A stretch of DNA of 64,000 nucleotides. It comes from Pseudomonas sp. 7P_10.2_Bac1 (GTDB lineage: Bacteria; Pseudomonadota; Gammaproteobacteria; Pseudomonadales; Pseudomonadaceae). Made by a program: the position numbers and the translations under genes. The notes below the pieces were generated by a model. The model saw nothing but the letters and a program-made list of their open reading frames with translations, was not told the origin of the DNA and did not search any database. Every line of letters begins with the position of its first letter. Within the stretch, counting starts at the first letter, position 1. Positions 8,563-17,936 of this stretch are shown here, one piece after another. The stretch spans positions 175,512 through 239,511 of the forward strand of contig NZ_JANLNV010000094.1 of assembly GCF_025465935.1 (NCBI RefSeq), read 5' to 3'.

Positions 8563-9909
8563 ATGAAATCCTTTGAAGTCAACTTTGACGGTCTAGTGGG
8601 GCCGACCCATAACTACGGCGGTTTGTCCTTCGGCAATGTCGCGTCCCAGAGCAACAGCCAACAGGCTTCCAACCCCAAGGAAGCTGCGCTGCAAGGCCTG
8701 GAAAAAATGAAGGCGCTGATGGACATGGGCTTTGTCCAGGGCGTGCTGGCTCCCCAGGAGCGCCCGGATGTTGGCGCGTTGCGCAGCCTGGGTTTTAGCG
8801 GTACAGACGCCCAAGTGATTGAGCGCGCCGCCAAAGAATCCATGCCGCTGCTGGCCGCCACTTGTTCGGCCTCCAGCATGTGGGTGGCCAATGCGGCTAC
8901 CGTCAGCCCGAGCGCCGATACGGCAGACGGGCGTGTGCATTTCACCGCTGCCAATCTCAACTGCAAATTTCACCGCAGCATCGAGCATCCCACCACCAGC
9001 CGCGTGCTGGGCGCGATGTTTGCCGATCAGCAACACTTTGCCCATCACGCTGCGCTGCCCGCAGTGGCTCAGTTTGGTGATGAAGGCGCCGCCAACCACA
9101 CGCGGTTTTGCCGTGACTACGGCGAGGCCGGGGTGGAGTTTTTTGTCTTCGGGCGCAGCGCGTTCGACAGTCGTTACCCGGCGCCGCAAAAGTACCCGGC
9201 GCGTCAGACCCTCGAAGCGTCTCAAGCCGTGGCGCGCCTGCACGGTTTGAGCGAGGAGGGCGTGGTCTTCGCCCAGCAAAATCCGTCGGTGATCGATCAG
9301 GGTGTGTTCCATAACGACGTCATCGCGGTGGGCAATGGCGAGTTGTTGTTCCATCATCAGGACGCTTTCCTCAATACCGAGTCGATGCTCGATGAATTGC
9401 GCCGCAAGCTGGCCGCCCGCGGGGCTGCGTTCGAATCCATCAGCGTGCCGCGTGATCAGGTGTCGGTCGATGACGCGGTGCGTTCTTATCTGTTCAACAG
9501 CCAATTGTTGAGCCGCGCTGACGGTTCAATGCTGCTGATCGTGCCCGAAGAGTGTCGCAGCAACCCGCGTGTCTGGCAGTACCTGCAAGGCCTGACCAGC
9601 GCTGGCGGGCCGATCCGTGAAGTGAAAGTCTTTGATCTCAAGCAGAGCATGCAGAACGGCGGTGGCCCGGCGTGCCTGCGGTTGCGTGTGGCGTTGAATG
9701 AGACAGAGCTGGCGGCGGTCAACCCCGGGGTTATCATGACTGCCCCGTTGTACGACACGCTGACCGGCTGGGTGAACAAGCACTACCGCGATGCCTTGCG
9801 CGAAAGCGACCTGGCTGACCCGCAATTGTTGCTTGAATGCCGGACGGCACTGGATGAACTGACGCAAATCCTTAAACTGGGCTCGGTTTACCCGTTTCAG
9901 ATCAATTGA
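8563..9909 (+). CDS. aruB: N-succinylarginine dihydrolase AruB
   Basis: This 448-aa AstB-family enzyme hydrolyses N2-succinylarginine to succinylornithine, two ammonia and CO2 (AST step 2). The family N-terminus FDGLVGPTHNYGGLSFGN is present. The nucleophilic cysteine is expected in GGGPACLRLRV (C371), with the acidic/histidine partners in the VFHNDVIAVGNGE region. Length is the family norm. The start ATG at 8563 follows a weak GGAG. Confidence 0.94.
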   Translation: MKSFEVNFDGLVGPTHNYGGLSFGNVASQSNSQQASNPKEAALQGLEKMKALMDMGFVQGVLAPQERPDVGALRSLGFSGTDAQVIERAAKESMPLLAATCSASSMWVANAATVSPSADTADGRVHFTAANLNCKFHRSIEHPTTSRVLGAMFADQQHFAHHAALPAVAQFGDEGAANHTRFCRDYGEAGVEFFVFGRSAFDSRYPAPQKYPARQTLEASQAVARLHGLSEEGVVFAQQNPSVIDQGVFHNDVIAVGNGELLFHHQDAFLNTESMLDELRRKLAARGAAFESISVPRDQVSVDDAVRSYLFNSQLLSRADGSMLLIVPEECRSNPRVWQYLQGLTSAGGPIREVKVFDLKQSMQNGGGPACLRLRVALNETELAAVNPGVIMTAPLYDTLTGWVNKHYRDALRESDLADPQLLLECRTALDELTQILKLGSVYPFQIN

Positions 9910-9953
9910 ACCTGCGCCCACGCGCTACCTGATTTTCCAATGAGAGCACAATT

Positions 9954-10238
9954 ATGAGCGATTCCCTGCAGCTGATCCTTGAAGACACAGACGGCACGCA
10001 ACTGCAAACGTCCTGCACCCGCGTTGCGGTCCTGTGGCAGGGTAAAGAGCTGTGGATCCAGCAAGATGGCCGTGGCCAATTGCTGATCGGTGTGGACGTA
10101 GAAGAAGGCGATGCTGAATACGCCAACCTGCTGCTGCGCCCATTGGCAACTAACCTTGTTAGTCTGCAACTGGAGATGGAACCGGCTGATCCGAGTGACG
10201 AAGACGGTCACGTGCACGGCCCGGACTGTAATCACTGA
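9954..10238 (+). CDS. Conserved small protein between aruB and aruE
   Basis: This 94-aa cytoplasmic protein occupies the position of the uncharacterised gene between aruB and aruE in P. aeruginosa. It is acidic and beta-rich, with a histidine-rich tail (DEDGHVHGPDCNH) that could bind a metal. Spacing to both neighbours is short (44 and 13 bases), so it is part of the aru operon. No function is assigned; an accessory role in arginine catabolism is only inferred from location. Confidence 0.8.
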   Translation: MSDSLQLILEDTDGTQLQTSCTRVAVLWQGKELWIQQDGRGQLLIGVDVEEGDAEYANLLLRPLATNLVSLQLEMEPADPSDEDGHVHGPDCNH

Positions 10239-10251
10239 TTAAGGAAGCCCT

Positions 10252-11262
10252 ATGCTCGCTCTCGGCAAACTGCTTGAACTGACCCTGACTGGTCGTGAAC
10301 CGGCCCAGAAAATTCAACTGACTGTCGACGGCGTGCGGATGCGCTGGCTGGCCGAGGGCGCGCTTGAAGTGCGTCCTCCCGATGTGCGCGACAACGGCAT
10401 GGACTTGCTGTTGTCGGCTGGCATCCACGGTAATGAAACAGCGCCGATCGAGCTGCTTGATCGCCTGTTGCATGCCATCGCTCGCGGTGAGATTAAGCCG
10501 CGGGCCCGAATTCTGTTTCTGTTCGGCAACCCCGGCGCCATGCGCACCGGTGCGCGCTTTGTCGAAGAAGACCTCAATCGCCTGTTTAACGGCCGCCATG
10601 AAAACAGCAGCGGGCCAGAAGCCTTGCGGGCGTGTGAGCTTGAGCACCTGGCCGAGACGTTTTTCAGTCTGCCTGAGCGTACCCGTCTGCATTTCGACCT
10701 GCATACGGCGATTCGCGGTTCCAAGATCGAGCAGTTCGCCTTGTATCCGTTTAAAGAGGGGCGCAAGCATTCCCGCGAGCAACTGGCTCGTTTGCGGGCG
10801 GCAGGGATGCAAGCGGTGTTACTGCAGAACAAGCCTTCCATTGTCTTCAGTGCTTACACCTACGATCAGTTGGGTGCCGAGGCGTTTACGCTGGAATTGG
10901 GCAAGGCCCGGCCATTTGGGCACAACGATGGAGTCAACGTCGAACGCCTGGAAACCCGCCTGACGCAGATCATCGAAGGCACCGAGCCGTCGCTGCAAGA
11001 CGCATCGTTGGACGGTTTGCAGTTGTTCAGCGTGGCGCGTGAAGTCATCAAACACAGCGACGCGTTCATGCTGCACCTGCCGGTAGATGTCGAGAATTTT
11101 TCTGAATTGCCCAAGGGCTATTTACTGGCGCAAGACACGCCCAAAAACCGTTGGGTGATAGAAGAAGAGGGCGCGCGGATTATCTTCCCCAACCCCAAGG
11201 TCAAGAACGGCCTGCGTGCGGGGATCATCATCGAACCGGTGAAAGCAACAGCATTCGCCTAA
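10252..11262 (+). CDS. aruE: Succinylglutamate desuccinylase AruE
   Basis: This 336-aa zinc carboxypeptidase-fold enzyme cleaves succinylglutamate into succinate and glutamate, the last AST step. Zinc ligands are visible as HGNE (H59, E62) and in FDLHTAIRGSK (H151); the TLELGKARPFG block carries the catalytic glutamate. Length is slightly above the E. coli enzyme. The 3' end of the gene (ATTCGCCTAAATATCGACG) is the seed of a tandem repeat that continues downstream. Confidence 0.93.
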   Translation: MLALGKLLELTLTGREPAQKIQLTVDGVRMRWLAEGALEVRPPDVRDNGMDLLLSAGIHGNETAPIELLDRLLHAIARGEIKPRARILFLFGNPGAMRTGARFVEEDLNRLFNGRHENSSGPEALRACELEHLAETFFSLPERTRLHFDLHTAIRGSKIEQFALYPFKEGRKHSREQLARLRAAGMQAVLLQNKPSIVFSAYTYDQLGAEAFTLELGKARPFGHNDGVNVERLETRLTQIIEGTEPSLQDASLDGLQLFSVAREVIKHSDAFMLHLPVDVENFSELPKGYLLAQDTPKNRWVIEEEGARIIFPNPKVKNGLRAGIIIEPVKATAFA

Positions 11263-11640
11263 ATATCGACGCCCGCTGTAGGAGCGAGCTTTTGCTTTCA
11301 AGATCAAAAGCTCGCGAGACGAGCTCGCTCCTACAGGAGGTTGGGGTTGTTGCACCGCGCGTAGACGCAGCTTCCTGGCCTTGTCGAAACAGTATTCGCC
11401 TAAATATCGACGCCCGCTGTAGGAGCGAGCTTGCCTCGCGAGCTTTGCTTTTAAAGATCAAAAGCTCGCGAGACAAGCTCGCTCCTACAGGAGGCCGGGG
11501 TTGTTACACCGCGCGTAGACGCAGCTTCCTGGCCTTGTCGAAACAGTATTCGCCTGAATATCGACGCCCGCTGTAGGAGCGAGCTTGCCTCGCGATCTTT
11601 TGCTTTTAAAGATCAAGAGCTCCTACAGGCGGTTGGGGTT
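11256..11640. repeat. Three tandem copies of an aruE-tail plus REP unit
   Basis: The string CGCCT(A/G)AATATCGACGCCCG occurs at 11256, 11397 and 11551, so units are about 141 and 154 bases. Each unit holds a REP hairpin (CTGTAGGAGCGAGC with its complement) and the stretch CACCGCGCGTAGACGCAGC; the last unit is cut short. Copy 1 overlaps the aruE stop codon, so the aruE tail has been duplicated with the REP. No gene is seen in this stretch. Confidence 0.85.
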
Positions 11641-11641
11641 G

Positions 11642-12136
11642 TTACACCGCGCGTTTTTGCTGGGTATCCAGACGCTTGATGGCGCGGATTTTCTGCAGGG
11701 TATCGACGCAGGTTTTCGCTGCTTCCTGACCTTTGTGCACGAAGTGGTCGAAGAAGAATTTCTGATGCTCTTCGCCCGCGTGGAAGTGGTGCGGGGTCAG
11801 GCTGACCGAGAACACCGGCACTTCAGTTTCCAGCTGTACTTGCATCAAGCCGCTGACCACGGACTGAGCCACGAAATCGTGACGATAAATGCCGCCGTCA
11901 ACCACTAGGGCCGCGCCGACGATGCCGGCATAACGGCCGGTCTTGGCCAGCAGTTTGGCGTGCAGCGGGATTTCAAAGGCACCGCCGACTTCGAAGAAGT
12001 CGATGTCACTTTCCTGATAGCCCTGCTCAAGCATTTCGGCGAGGAAGCCCTTACGGCTCTGATCGACGATTTCCTTGTGCCAGCTGGCCTGGATGAAAGC
12101 GACGCGTTCGTTGTGGTGAATGGCTGTAGGTTGCAT
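11642..12136 (-). CDS. 6,7-dimethyl-8-ribityllumazine synthase, RibH2 type
   Basis: This 164-aa protein catalyses the penultimate riboflavin step: the condensation of 5-amino-6-ribitylamino-uracil with 3,4-dihydroxybutanone phosphate. It closely resembles Brucella-type RibH2: FIQASWHKEIVDQSRKGF, GAFEIPLHAKLLAKTGRYA, VVDGGIYRHDFVAQSVV (catalytic His) and VSLTPHHFH. Such decameric forms are usually second copies alongside a housekeeping RibH. ATG at 12136 follows AGGAGT; the longer frame from 12214 is rejected. An FMN riboswitch lies directly upstream, so expression should fall when FMN is plentiful. Confidence 0.9.
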   Translation of the reverse strand: MQPTAIHHNERVAFIQASWHKEIVDQSRKGFLAEMLEQGYQESDIDFFEVGGAFEIPLHAKLLAKTGRYAGIVGAALVVDGGIYRHDFVAQSVVSGLMQVQLETEVPVFSVSLTPHHFHAGEEHQKFFFDHFVHKGQEAAKTCVDTLQKIRAIKRLDTQQKRAV

Positions 12137-12267
12137 GTTCTGACTCCTGTTTGTGTGAAAAACAGGGCATATGAATCGAAGGGGATTTAAGGGTACGTTC
12201 AGGCGAGAGTACACGCGGTTTAACCGCAGTCCTTTCCACCTGATTGACGGCCCTTTGGCGCCAATCC

Positions 12268-12438
12268 CGTTCTCTCTTCATCCGGACTATGACCGTCGGC
12301 CCCGGAATCACACCGGGTCTGCTGACCTTGGCACATCGTCAGCCTTGAAGCTGTCTGATGGGCCAAGCGCTCGCGGGCTATACGCATTGCGCGCAATTAC
12401 CGCCGGTGGGGAGTTACACCCCGCCCTGAGAACGTTGC
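12268..12438 (-). promoter_or_regulatory. FMN riboswitch (RFN element)
   Basis: Read on the minus strand, the conserved RFN pieces appear in order: AGGGCGGGGTG then CCCCACCGGCGGT, a GCTTGGCCCATCAGACAGC arm, GGTCAGCAGACCCGGTGTGA, CCGGGGCCGACGGTCATAGT and the closing CCGGATGAAGAGAGAA. This is the full FMN-binding aptamer. It lies about 130 bases ahead of the ribH2-type gene and is the only obvious control element there. The remaining leader (12137-12267) should hold the expression platform. Confidence 0.93.
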
Positions 12439-12595
12439 CCCCCGTATTTCGGGGCGGCGGGCATTTTGTATCACAAATGTTTCAAAGATGCATCGCTGCT
12501 TTTAGCTAATAGCCATCGTATTTTTTGATGTCGGTATGCGGCTATTCTTGCGGCACAAGGATTTCTCTGATGAGCCTATGGCCGAGGACGTTTGC

Positions 12596-13600
12596 ATGAC
12601 TGTTATCGATCTGCGCAGTGACACCGTGACCCAACCCAGTGCTGGCATGCGCGAGGCCATGGCGAATGCCCCGTTGGGCGACGATGTGTACGGTGAAGAT
12701 CCGACGGTGAACAAGCTGGAGTCCGAACTGGCCACGCGTCTGGGCTTTTCACAGGCATTGTTTGTTCCGACCGGCACTATGAGTAACCTGCTGGCGCTGA
12801 TGGCACATTGCGCACGTGGTGATGAATACATCGTGGGCCAACAGGCGCATACCTATAAATATGAAGGCGGCGGTGCCGCGGTGCTGGGCTCTATTCAGCC
12901 ACAACCGCTAGAAGTGCAGGCCGATGGCAGCCTGGATCTGCAGCAGGTGAGTGCCGCCATCAAGCCCGATGATTTTCATTTCGCACGGACCCGCCTGTTG
13001 GCGCTGGAAAACACCATGCAGGGTAAAGTCCTGCCGCTCGAGTACCTGGCGCAGGCCAGCCGGCTGACCCGTGAGCATGGCCTGGCGTTGCACCTTGATG
13101 GCGCGCGGCTCTACAACGCGGCCGTAAAGCTGGGTGTGGATGCCAGTGACATTGCCCGGCATTTCGACTCGGTCTCGGTGTGTTTGTCCAAGGGGCTGGG
13201 GGCGCCGGTGGGGTCCGTGTTGTGCGGCACTGCCGATTTGATCGGCAAGGCGCGGCGTCTGCGCAAAATGGTCGGCGGTGGCATGCGTCAAGCCGGGCAA
13301 CTGGCGGCTGCAGGCTTGTATGCGCTGGATCATCAGGTGGCGCGCCTGGCCGATGACCACGCCAATGCCCAGTTGCTGGCCGAAGGCCTGCGTGCCGCGG
13401 GTTACACCGTTGAGCCGGTGCAGACCAATATGGTGTATGTGCAGATCGGTGGGCAGGCCGATGCGCTCAAAGCCTTTGCCGGGCAGAGGGGGATCAAGCT
13501 CAGCGCCGCTGCGCGCTTGCGTCTGGTGACGCACATGGACGTCAGCCGCAGCCAAATCGAGCAAACCATCGAAGTTTTCAGCGACTTTATCCGTCAATAA
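12596..13600 (+). CDS. Threonine aldolase-family PLP lyase
   Basis: This 334-aa beta-eliminating-lyase-fold enzyme resembles low-specificity L-threonine aldolase, which splits L-threonine/allo-threonine into glycine and acetaldehyde. The N-terminal block IDLRSDTVTQPSAGMREAM and the PLP lysine in VCLSKGLGAPVGSVL (K199) are diagnostic. ATG at 12596 follows GAGGA; the in-frame codon at 12536 is too far upstream. It occupies the place between aruE and alaS where P. aeruginosa also has a family member. Exact substrate among beta-hydroxy amino acids is not decided by sequence. Confidence 0.85.
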   Translation: MTVIDLRSDTVTQPSAGMREAMANAPLGDDVYGEDPTVNKLESELATRLGFSQALFVPTGTMSNLLALMAHCARGDEYIVGQQAHTYKYEGGGAAVLGSIQPQPLEVQADGSLDLQQVSAAIKPDDFHFARTRLLALENTMQGKVLPLEYLAQASRLTREHGLALHLDGARLYNAAVKLGVDASDIARHFDSVSVCLSKGLGAPVGSVLCGTADLIGKARRLRKMVGGGMRQAGQLAAAGLYALDHQVARLADDHANAQLLAEGLRAAGYTVEPVQTNMVYVQIGGQADALKAFAGQRGIKLSAAARLRLVTHMDVSRSQIEQTIEVFSDFIRQ

Positions 13601-13813
13601 GCTTGCAATCTGTCCAATTGCTTGCAGCTATCGTATAAACACACTGTACCCAAGGCGAAGGGCCGATATAATGCGGCCCTTTGCGAGTCATTTGTCAATT
13701 GATGAGAATTGTTTGCCTGGGCTGGAAGGGTTCCGATCCGTCCAGCTTCTGAGCAATAGCCATCAATTGACAGAAATGACTTGCCTCTGGCCGCAGCCTC
13801 CGTGGAAGAACCT

Positions 13814-16432
13814 ATGAAAAGCGCAGAAATCCGTGAAGCCTTCCTTCGCTTCTTCGAGGAGCAAGGTCACACCCGTGTCCCTTCCAGCTCCTTGGTCCCG
13901 AATAACGACCCGACCCTGCTGTTCACTAACGCGGGGATGAACCAGTTCAAGGACTGCTTCCTGGGTCAAGAAAAGCGTGCTTACACCCGTGCGACAAGCA
14001 GCCAGAAGTGCGTGCGAGCCGGTGGCAAGAACAGCGACCTGGAAAACGTCGGTTACACCGCACGTCACCACACCTTCTTTGAAATGCTCGGCAACTTCAG
14101 CTTTGGCGATTATTTCAAGAAAGACGCGATCAACTTCGCCTGGACCTTTTTGACCGGCGTGTTGAAGCTGCCTAAAGAAAAACTCTGGGTCACGGTTTAC
14201 GCCAGCGATGACGAAGCCTATGACATCTGGACCAAAGACGTGGGCGTGCCGGTTGAGCGCATGATCCGTATTGGCGACAACAAAGGCGCCCCGTACGCAT
14301 CGGACAACTTCTGGACCATGGGTGATACCGGCCCGTGTGGCCCATGCACCGAGATTTTCTACGATCACGGCCCGGAAATCTGGGGCGGCCCACCCGGCTC
14401 GCCAGATGAAGACGGTGATCGTTACATCGAGATCTGGAACAACGTTTTCATGCAGTTCAACCGCACCGCCGATGGCGTGTTGCATCCGTTGCCAGCGCCG
14501 TCGGTAGACACCGGCATGGGCCTGGAGCGGATCAGTGCGGTGATGCAGCACGTGAACTCCAACTACGACATCGACTTGTTCCAGAGCCTGTTGAAAGCTG
14601 CCGCCGAAGCAATCGGCTGTGCCAACGAAGGCCAGGCGTCGCTCAAGGTCGTGGCGGACCACATCCGTTCCTGCAGCTTCCTGATTGCCGATGGCGTGCT
14701 GCCTTCCAACGAAGGCCGTGGCTACGTGCTGCGCCGCATCATTCGTCGTGCCTGCCGTCACGGCAACAAGCTGGGCGCAACCGGTAACTTCTTCTACAAG
14801 ATCGTCGCGGCTCTGGTGGCCGAGATGGGCGCGAGCTTCCCGGAGCTGGTGCGCGAGCAGGCCAACATCGAGCGCGTACTCAAGGCCGAAGAAGAGCAGT
14901 TCTCCAAGACACTGGAACAGGGCCTGAAAATCCTCGAGCAGGATCTGGCTGAACTCAAGGGCACCGTGGTGCCGGGCGACGTAGTGTTCAAGCTGTACGA
15001 CACCTACGGCTTCCCGATGGACCTGACCGCCGACATCGCCCGCGAGCGCAACCTGACCGTGGACGAAGAAGGCTTCGAGCGCGAGATGGAAGCCCAGCGT
15101 GTGCGTGCACGTTCTGCCAGCTCGTTCGGTCTGGACTACAACACCCTGGTTAAAGTCGACGTACCGACCGAGTTCATCGGCTACCAGGCGACCCACAGCT
15201 CGGCCAAAGTGATTGCCCTCTATAAAGAAGGCCAATCAGTTGCCAGCTTGAATGAAGGCGACGAAGGCGTAGTGGTCCTCGACCAGACACCTTTCTATGC
15301 AGAGTCCGGTGGCCAGGTCGGCGATTGCGGTTACCTCCAAGCCGGTGCTGCGCGCTTTGACGTACGTGACACCACCAAAACCGGTGGCGCGTTCCTGCAC
15401 CACGGCGTGGTAGCGGCAGGCGGCCTGAAGGTCGGCGAAACCGTCGAAGCTCAGGTGGATGCCGATGTGCGTCACGCCACCTCGCTGAACCACTCGGCCA
15501 CTCACTTGCTGCACGCCGCCTTGCGCAAAGTGCTGGGCGAGCACGTTCAGCAGAAGGGCTCGTTGGTTGACAGCCAGCGCATGCGTTTTGACTTCAGCCA
15601 CTTTGAAGCCATCAAGCCTGAGCAGATCAAGGCCCTGGAAGACATCGTCAACGCCGAGATTCGCAAGAACACGGCGGTTGAGACTGAAGAAACCGACATC
15701 GAAACCGCCAAGCAAAAAGGCGCCATGGCGCTGTTCGGCGAGAAGTATGGCGACAACGTGCGCGTGCTGAGCATGGGCGGCGATTTCTCGGTTGAGCTGT
15801 GTGGCGGTATTCACGCCCAGCGCACCGGTGATATCGGCCTGATGAAAATCACCAGCGAAGGCGGTGTAGCGTCGGGTGTTCGTCGTATTGAAGCGGTGAC
15901 CGGTGCGGCTGCGCTGGCTTACTTGAACGCCGCCGAAGAGCAGCTCAAGGAAGCCGCAAGCCTGGTAAAAGGTTCGCGTGACAACCTGGTCGATAAACTG
16001 TCGGCCGTGCTGGAGCGTAACCGTCAGCTGGAAAAGCAACTGGAACAATTGCAGGCCAAGGCCGCAAGCGCTGCGGGCGATGATCTGTCATCGTCAGCGG
16101 TCGATGTGAAAGGCGTGAATGTGTTGGCCGCTCGCCTGGACGGTCAAGATGGCAAGGCGCTGTTGGCGCTGGTAGATCAGCTGAAGAACAAGCTCGGCCG
16201 CGCAGTGATCCTGCTCGGCAGTGTTCATGAGGATAAGGTCGTACTGGTTGCAGGCGTGACCAAAGACCTGACTGGCCAACTCAAAGCCGGTGATTTGATG
16301 AAGCAGGTCGCTGCGGCAGTGGGCGGGAAGGGCGGTGGTCGTCCGGACATGGCGCAAGGCGGCGGTGTCGATGCCGCAGCCCTGGACGCCGCACTGGCCC
16401 TGACTGTGCCATTTGTCGAGCAGGGTATCTGA
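13814..16432 (+). CDS. alaS: Alanyl-tRNA synthetase
   Basis: This 872-aa protein charges tRNA-Ala. The class-II catalytic core is seen at the N-terminus (SSLVPNNDPTLLFTNAGMNQ, HHTFFEMLGNFSFGDYFK, motif 3 in GLERISAVMQ). The editing domain carries the zinc-site HSATHLLHAALRKVL and CGGIHAQRTGDIG. A C-terminal oligomerisation/glycine-rich domain (GGKGGGRPDMAQGGG) completes the usual length. ATG at 13814 (MKSAEIREAF) is the family start. Confidence 0.97.
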   Translation: MKSAEIREAFLRFFEEQGHTRVPSSSLVPNNDPTLLFTNAGMNQFKDCFLGQEKRAYTRATSSQKCVRAGGKNSDLENVGYTARHHTFFEMLGNFSFGDYFKKDAINFAWTFLTGVLKLPKEKLWVTVYASDDEAYDIWTKDVGVPVERMIRIGDNKGAPYASDNFWTMGDTGPCGPCTEIFYDHGPEIWGGPPGSPDEDGDRYIEIWNNVFMQFNRTADGVLHPLPAPSVDTGMGLERISAVMQHVNSNYDIDLFQSLLKAAAEAIGCANEGQASLKVVADHIRSCSFLIADGVLPSNEGRGYVLRRIIRRACRHGNKLGATGNFFYKIVAALVAEMGASFPELVREQANIERVLKAEEEQFSKTLEQGLKILEQDLAELKGTVVPGDVVFKLYDTYGFPMDLTADIARERNLTVDEEGFEREMEAQRVRARSASSFGLDYNTLVKVDVPTEFIGYQATHSSAKVIALYKEGQSVASLNEGDEGVVVLDQTPFYAESGGQVGDCGYLQAGAARFDVRDTTKTGGAFLHHGVVAAGGLKVGETVEAQVDADVRHATSLNHSATHLLHAALRKVLGEHVQQKGSLVDSQRMRFDFSHFEAIKPEQIKALEDIVNAEIRKNTAVETEETDIETAKQKGAMALFGEKYGDNVRVLSMGGDFSVELCGGIHAQRTGDIGLMKITSEGGVASGVRRIEAVTGAAALAYLNAAEEQLKEAASLVKGSRDNLVDKLSAVLERNRQLEKQLEQLQAKAASAAGDDLSSSAVDVKGVNVLAARLDGQDGKALLALVDQLKNKLGRAVILLGSVHEDKVVLVAGVTKDLTGQLKAGDLMKQVAAAVGGKGGGRPDMAQGGGVDAAALDAALALTVPFVEQGI

Positions 16433-16440
16433 GGTCCAGT

Positions 16441-16470
16441 ACGCGCCGTCGTCTAGTGGCGGCGCGTCGT
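16441..16470 (+). terminator. Intrinsic terminator after alaS
   Basis: ACGCGCCG...CGGCGCGT forms a GC-rich hairpin followed by a short CGTTT run, 9 bases after the alaS stop. The T-run is poor, so read-through into lysC is likely. Confidence 0.5.
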
Positions 16471-16515
16471 TTGAATGATAAATGGGCGCCCTTTATGGGC
16501 TGAGGCTGCTTTGAA

Positions 16516-17751
16516 ATGGCTTTGATCGTACAAAAATTTGGAGGCACCTCGGTCGGCACTGTCGAGAGAATCGAGCAGGTCGCCGATAAAGTTAAGAAGT
16601 TTCGCGAAGCCGGCAACGACCTGGTTATTGTGCTGTCTGCGATGAGCGGCGAGACCAACCGTTTGATTGATCTGGCCAAACAGATCAGCGATCAGCCGTT
16701 GCCGCGTGAGCTGGACGTGATTGTTTCCACCGGCGAACAAGTCACCATTGGCTTGCTGGCCATGGCGCTGAACAAGCGCGGCGTACCAGCGGTGTCTTAC
16801 ACCGGTAGCCAGGTGCGTATTCTGACTGACAGTTCGCACACCAAAGCGCGCATCTTGAAAATTGACGACCAGAAAATTCGCGCCGACCTCAAAGAAGGTC
16901 GCGTGGTGGTGGTTGCAGGTTTCCAGGGTGTGGATGAGAACGGCAATATCACGACCCTGGGTCGGGGTGGTTCGGACACGACCGGCGTGGCCCTGGCAGC
17001 AGCCCTCAAGGCTGATGAGTGCCAGATCTACACCGATGTTGACGGCGTCTACACCACCGATCCACGGGTTGTGGCAAAAGCTCAGCGCCTGGAAAAGATC
17101 ACCTTCGAAGAAATGCTGGAGATGGCCAGCCTGGGCTCCAAGGTGTTGCAGATCCGTGCGGTTGAGTTCGCCGGCAAGTACAACGTTCCGCTGCGCGTAT
17201 TGCACAGCTTCAAAGAGGGTCCGGGCACCCTCATTACTATCGATGAAGAGGAATCCATGGAACAGCCGATCATTTCTGGCATCGCTTTTAACCGCGACGA
17301 AGCCAAGCTGACCATCCGTGGCGTGCCTGATACCCCAGGCGTTGCGTTCAAGATTCTGGGCCCGATCAGCGCGGCCAACATTGAAGTCGACATGATCGTG
17401 CAGAACGTTGCGCACGATAACACCACCGACTTCACCTTTACCGTGCACCGCAACGACTACCAGGCGGCCCATGACGTCCTGGAAAACACCTCCCGCGAGA
17501 TCGGCGCACGTGAAGTGGTGGGCGACACCAACATTGCCAAGGTATCGATTGTCGGCGTGGGCATGCGCTCGCACGCAGGCGTTGCCAGCCGCATGTTCGA
17601 ATCGCTGGCCAAGGAGAACATCAACATCCTGATGATCTCCACCTCCGAGATCAAAGTGTCGGTGGTAATCGAAGAGAAGTACCTGGAGCTGGCTGTGCGT
17701 TCCTTGCACACCGCTTTTGATCTGGATGCACCAGCCCGGCAGGGCGAGTAA
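16516..17751 (+). CDS. lysC: Aspartate kinase LysC
   Basis: This 411-aa enzyme phosphorylates L-aspartate, opening the lysine/threonine/methionine pathway. The kinase domain starts with VQKFGGTSVGTVERI; the nucleotide loop GRGGSDTTGVALA is near residue 155; two ACT domains follow for feedback inhibition. An internal ATG at 17257 (MEQPIISGIAF) preceded by AGAGGA would give a 164-aa ACT-only beta chain, as described for alpha2beta2 aspartokinases; this is inference. It is flanked by terminators on both sides. Confidence 0.95.
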   Translation: MALIVQKFGGTSVGTVERIEQVADKVKKFREAGNDLVIVLSAMSGETNRLIDLAKQISDQPLPRELDVIVSTGEQVTIGLLAMALNKRGVPAVSYTGSQVRILTDSSHTKARILKIDDQKIRADLKEGRVVVVAGFQGVDENGNITTLGRGGSDTTGVALAAALKADECQIYTDVDGVYTTDPRVVAKAQRLEKITFEEMLEMASLGSKVLQIRAVEFAGKYNVPLRVLHSFKEGPGTLITIDEEESMEQPIISGIAFNRDEAKLTIRGVPDTPGVAFKILGPISAANIEVDMIVQNVAHDNTTDFTFTVHRNDYQAAHDVLENTSREIGAREVVGDTNIAKVSIVGVGMRSHAGVASRMFESLAKENINILMISTSEIKVSVVIEEKYLELAVRSLHTAFDLDAPARQGE

Positions 17752-17763
17752 AGCGTTGTCCAG

Positions 17764-17795
17764 AGGGCGCGGTTGAACCGCGCCCTTTGTTTTTC
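17764..17795 (+). terminator. Intrinsic terminator after lysC
   Basis: AGGGCGCGGTTGAACCGCGCCCT is a perfect 10-base-stem hairpin followed by TTGTTTTT, 12 bases after the lysC stop. Confidence 0.9.
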
Positions 17796-17936
17796 TGAAC
17801 GATGTGGCAAATGGCTTTATCTTTTGCCATGTTGGTCAATACTAAGGGCGCAGGGTTCTGTCGCTATATAGCAGGCAGGCTCTGGCCCTTTTTTTTGCAG
17901 ACTGTTGTCCCTGAATGAAAGTGTGAGGAGAAACGT

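Noticed and set aside
12536..12595. Twenty extra N-terminal codons for the aldolase
   Set aside because: ATG 12596 has the ribosome site and gives the family N-terminus IDLRSDTVT.
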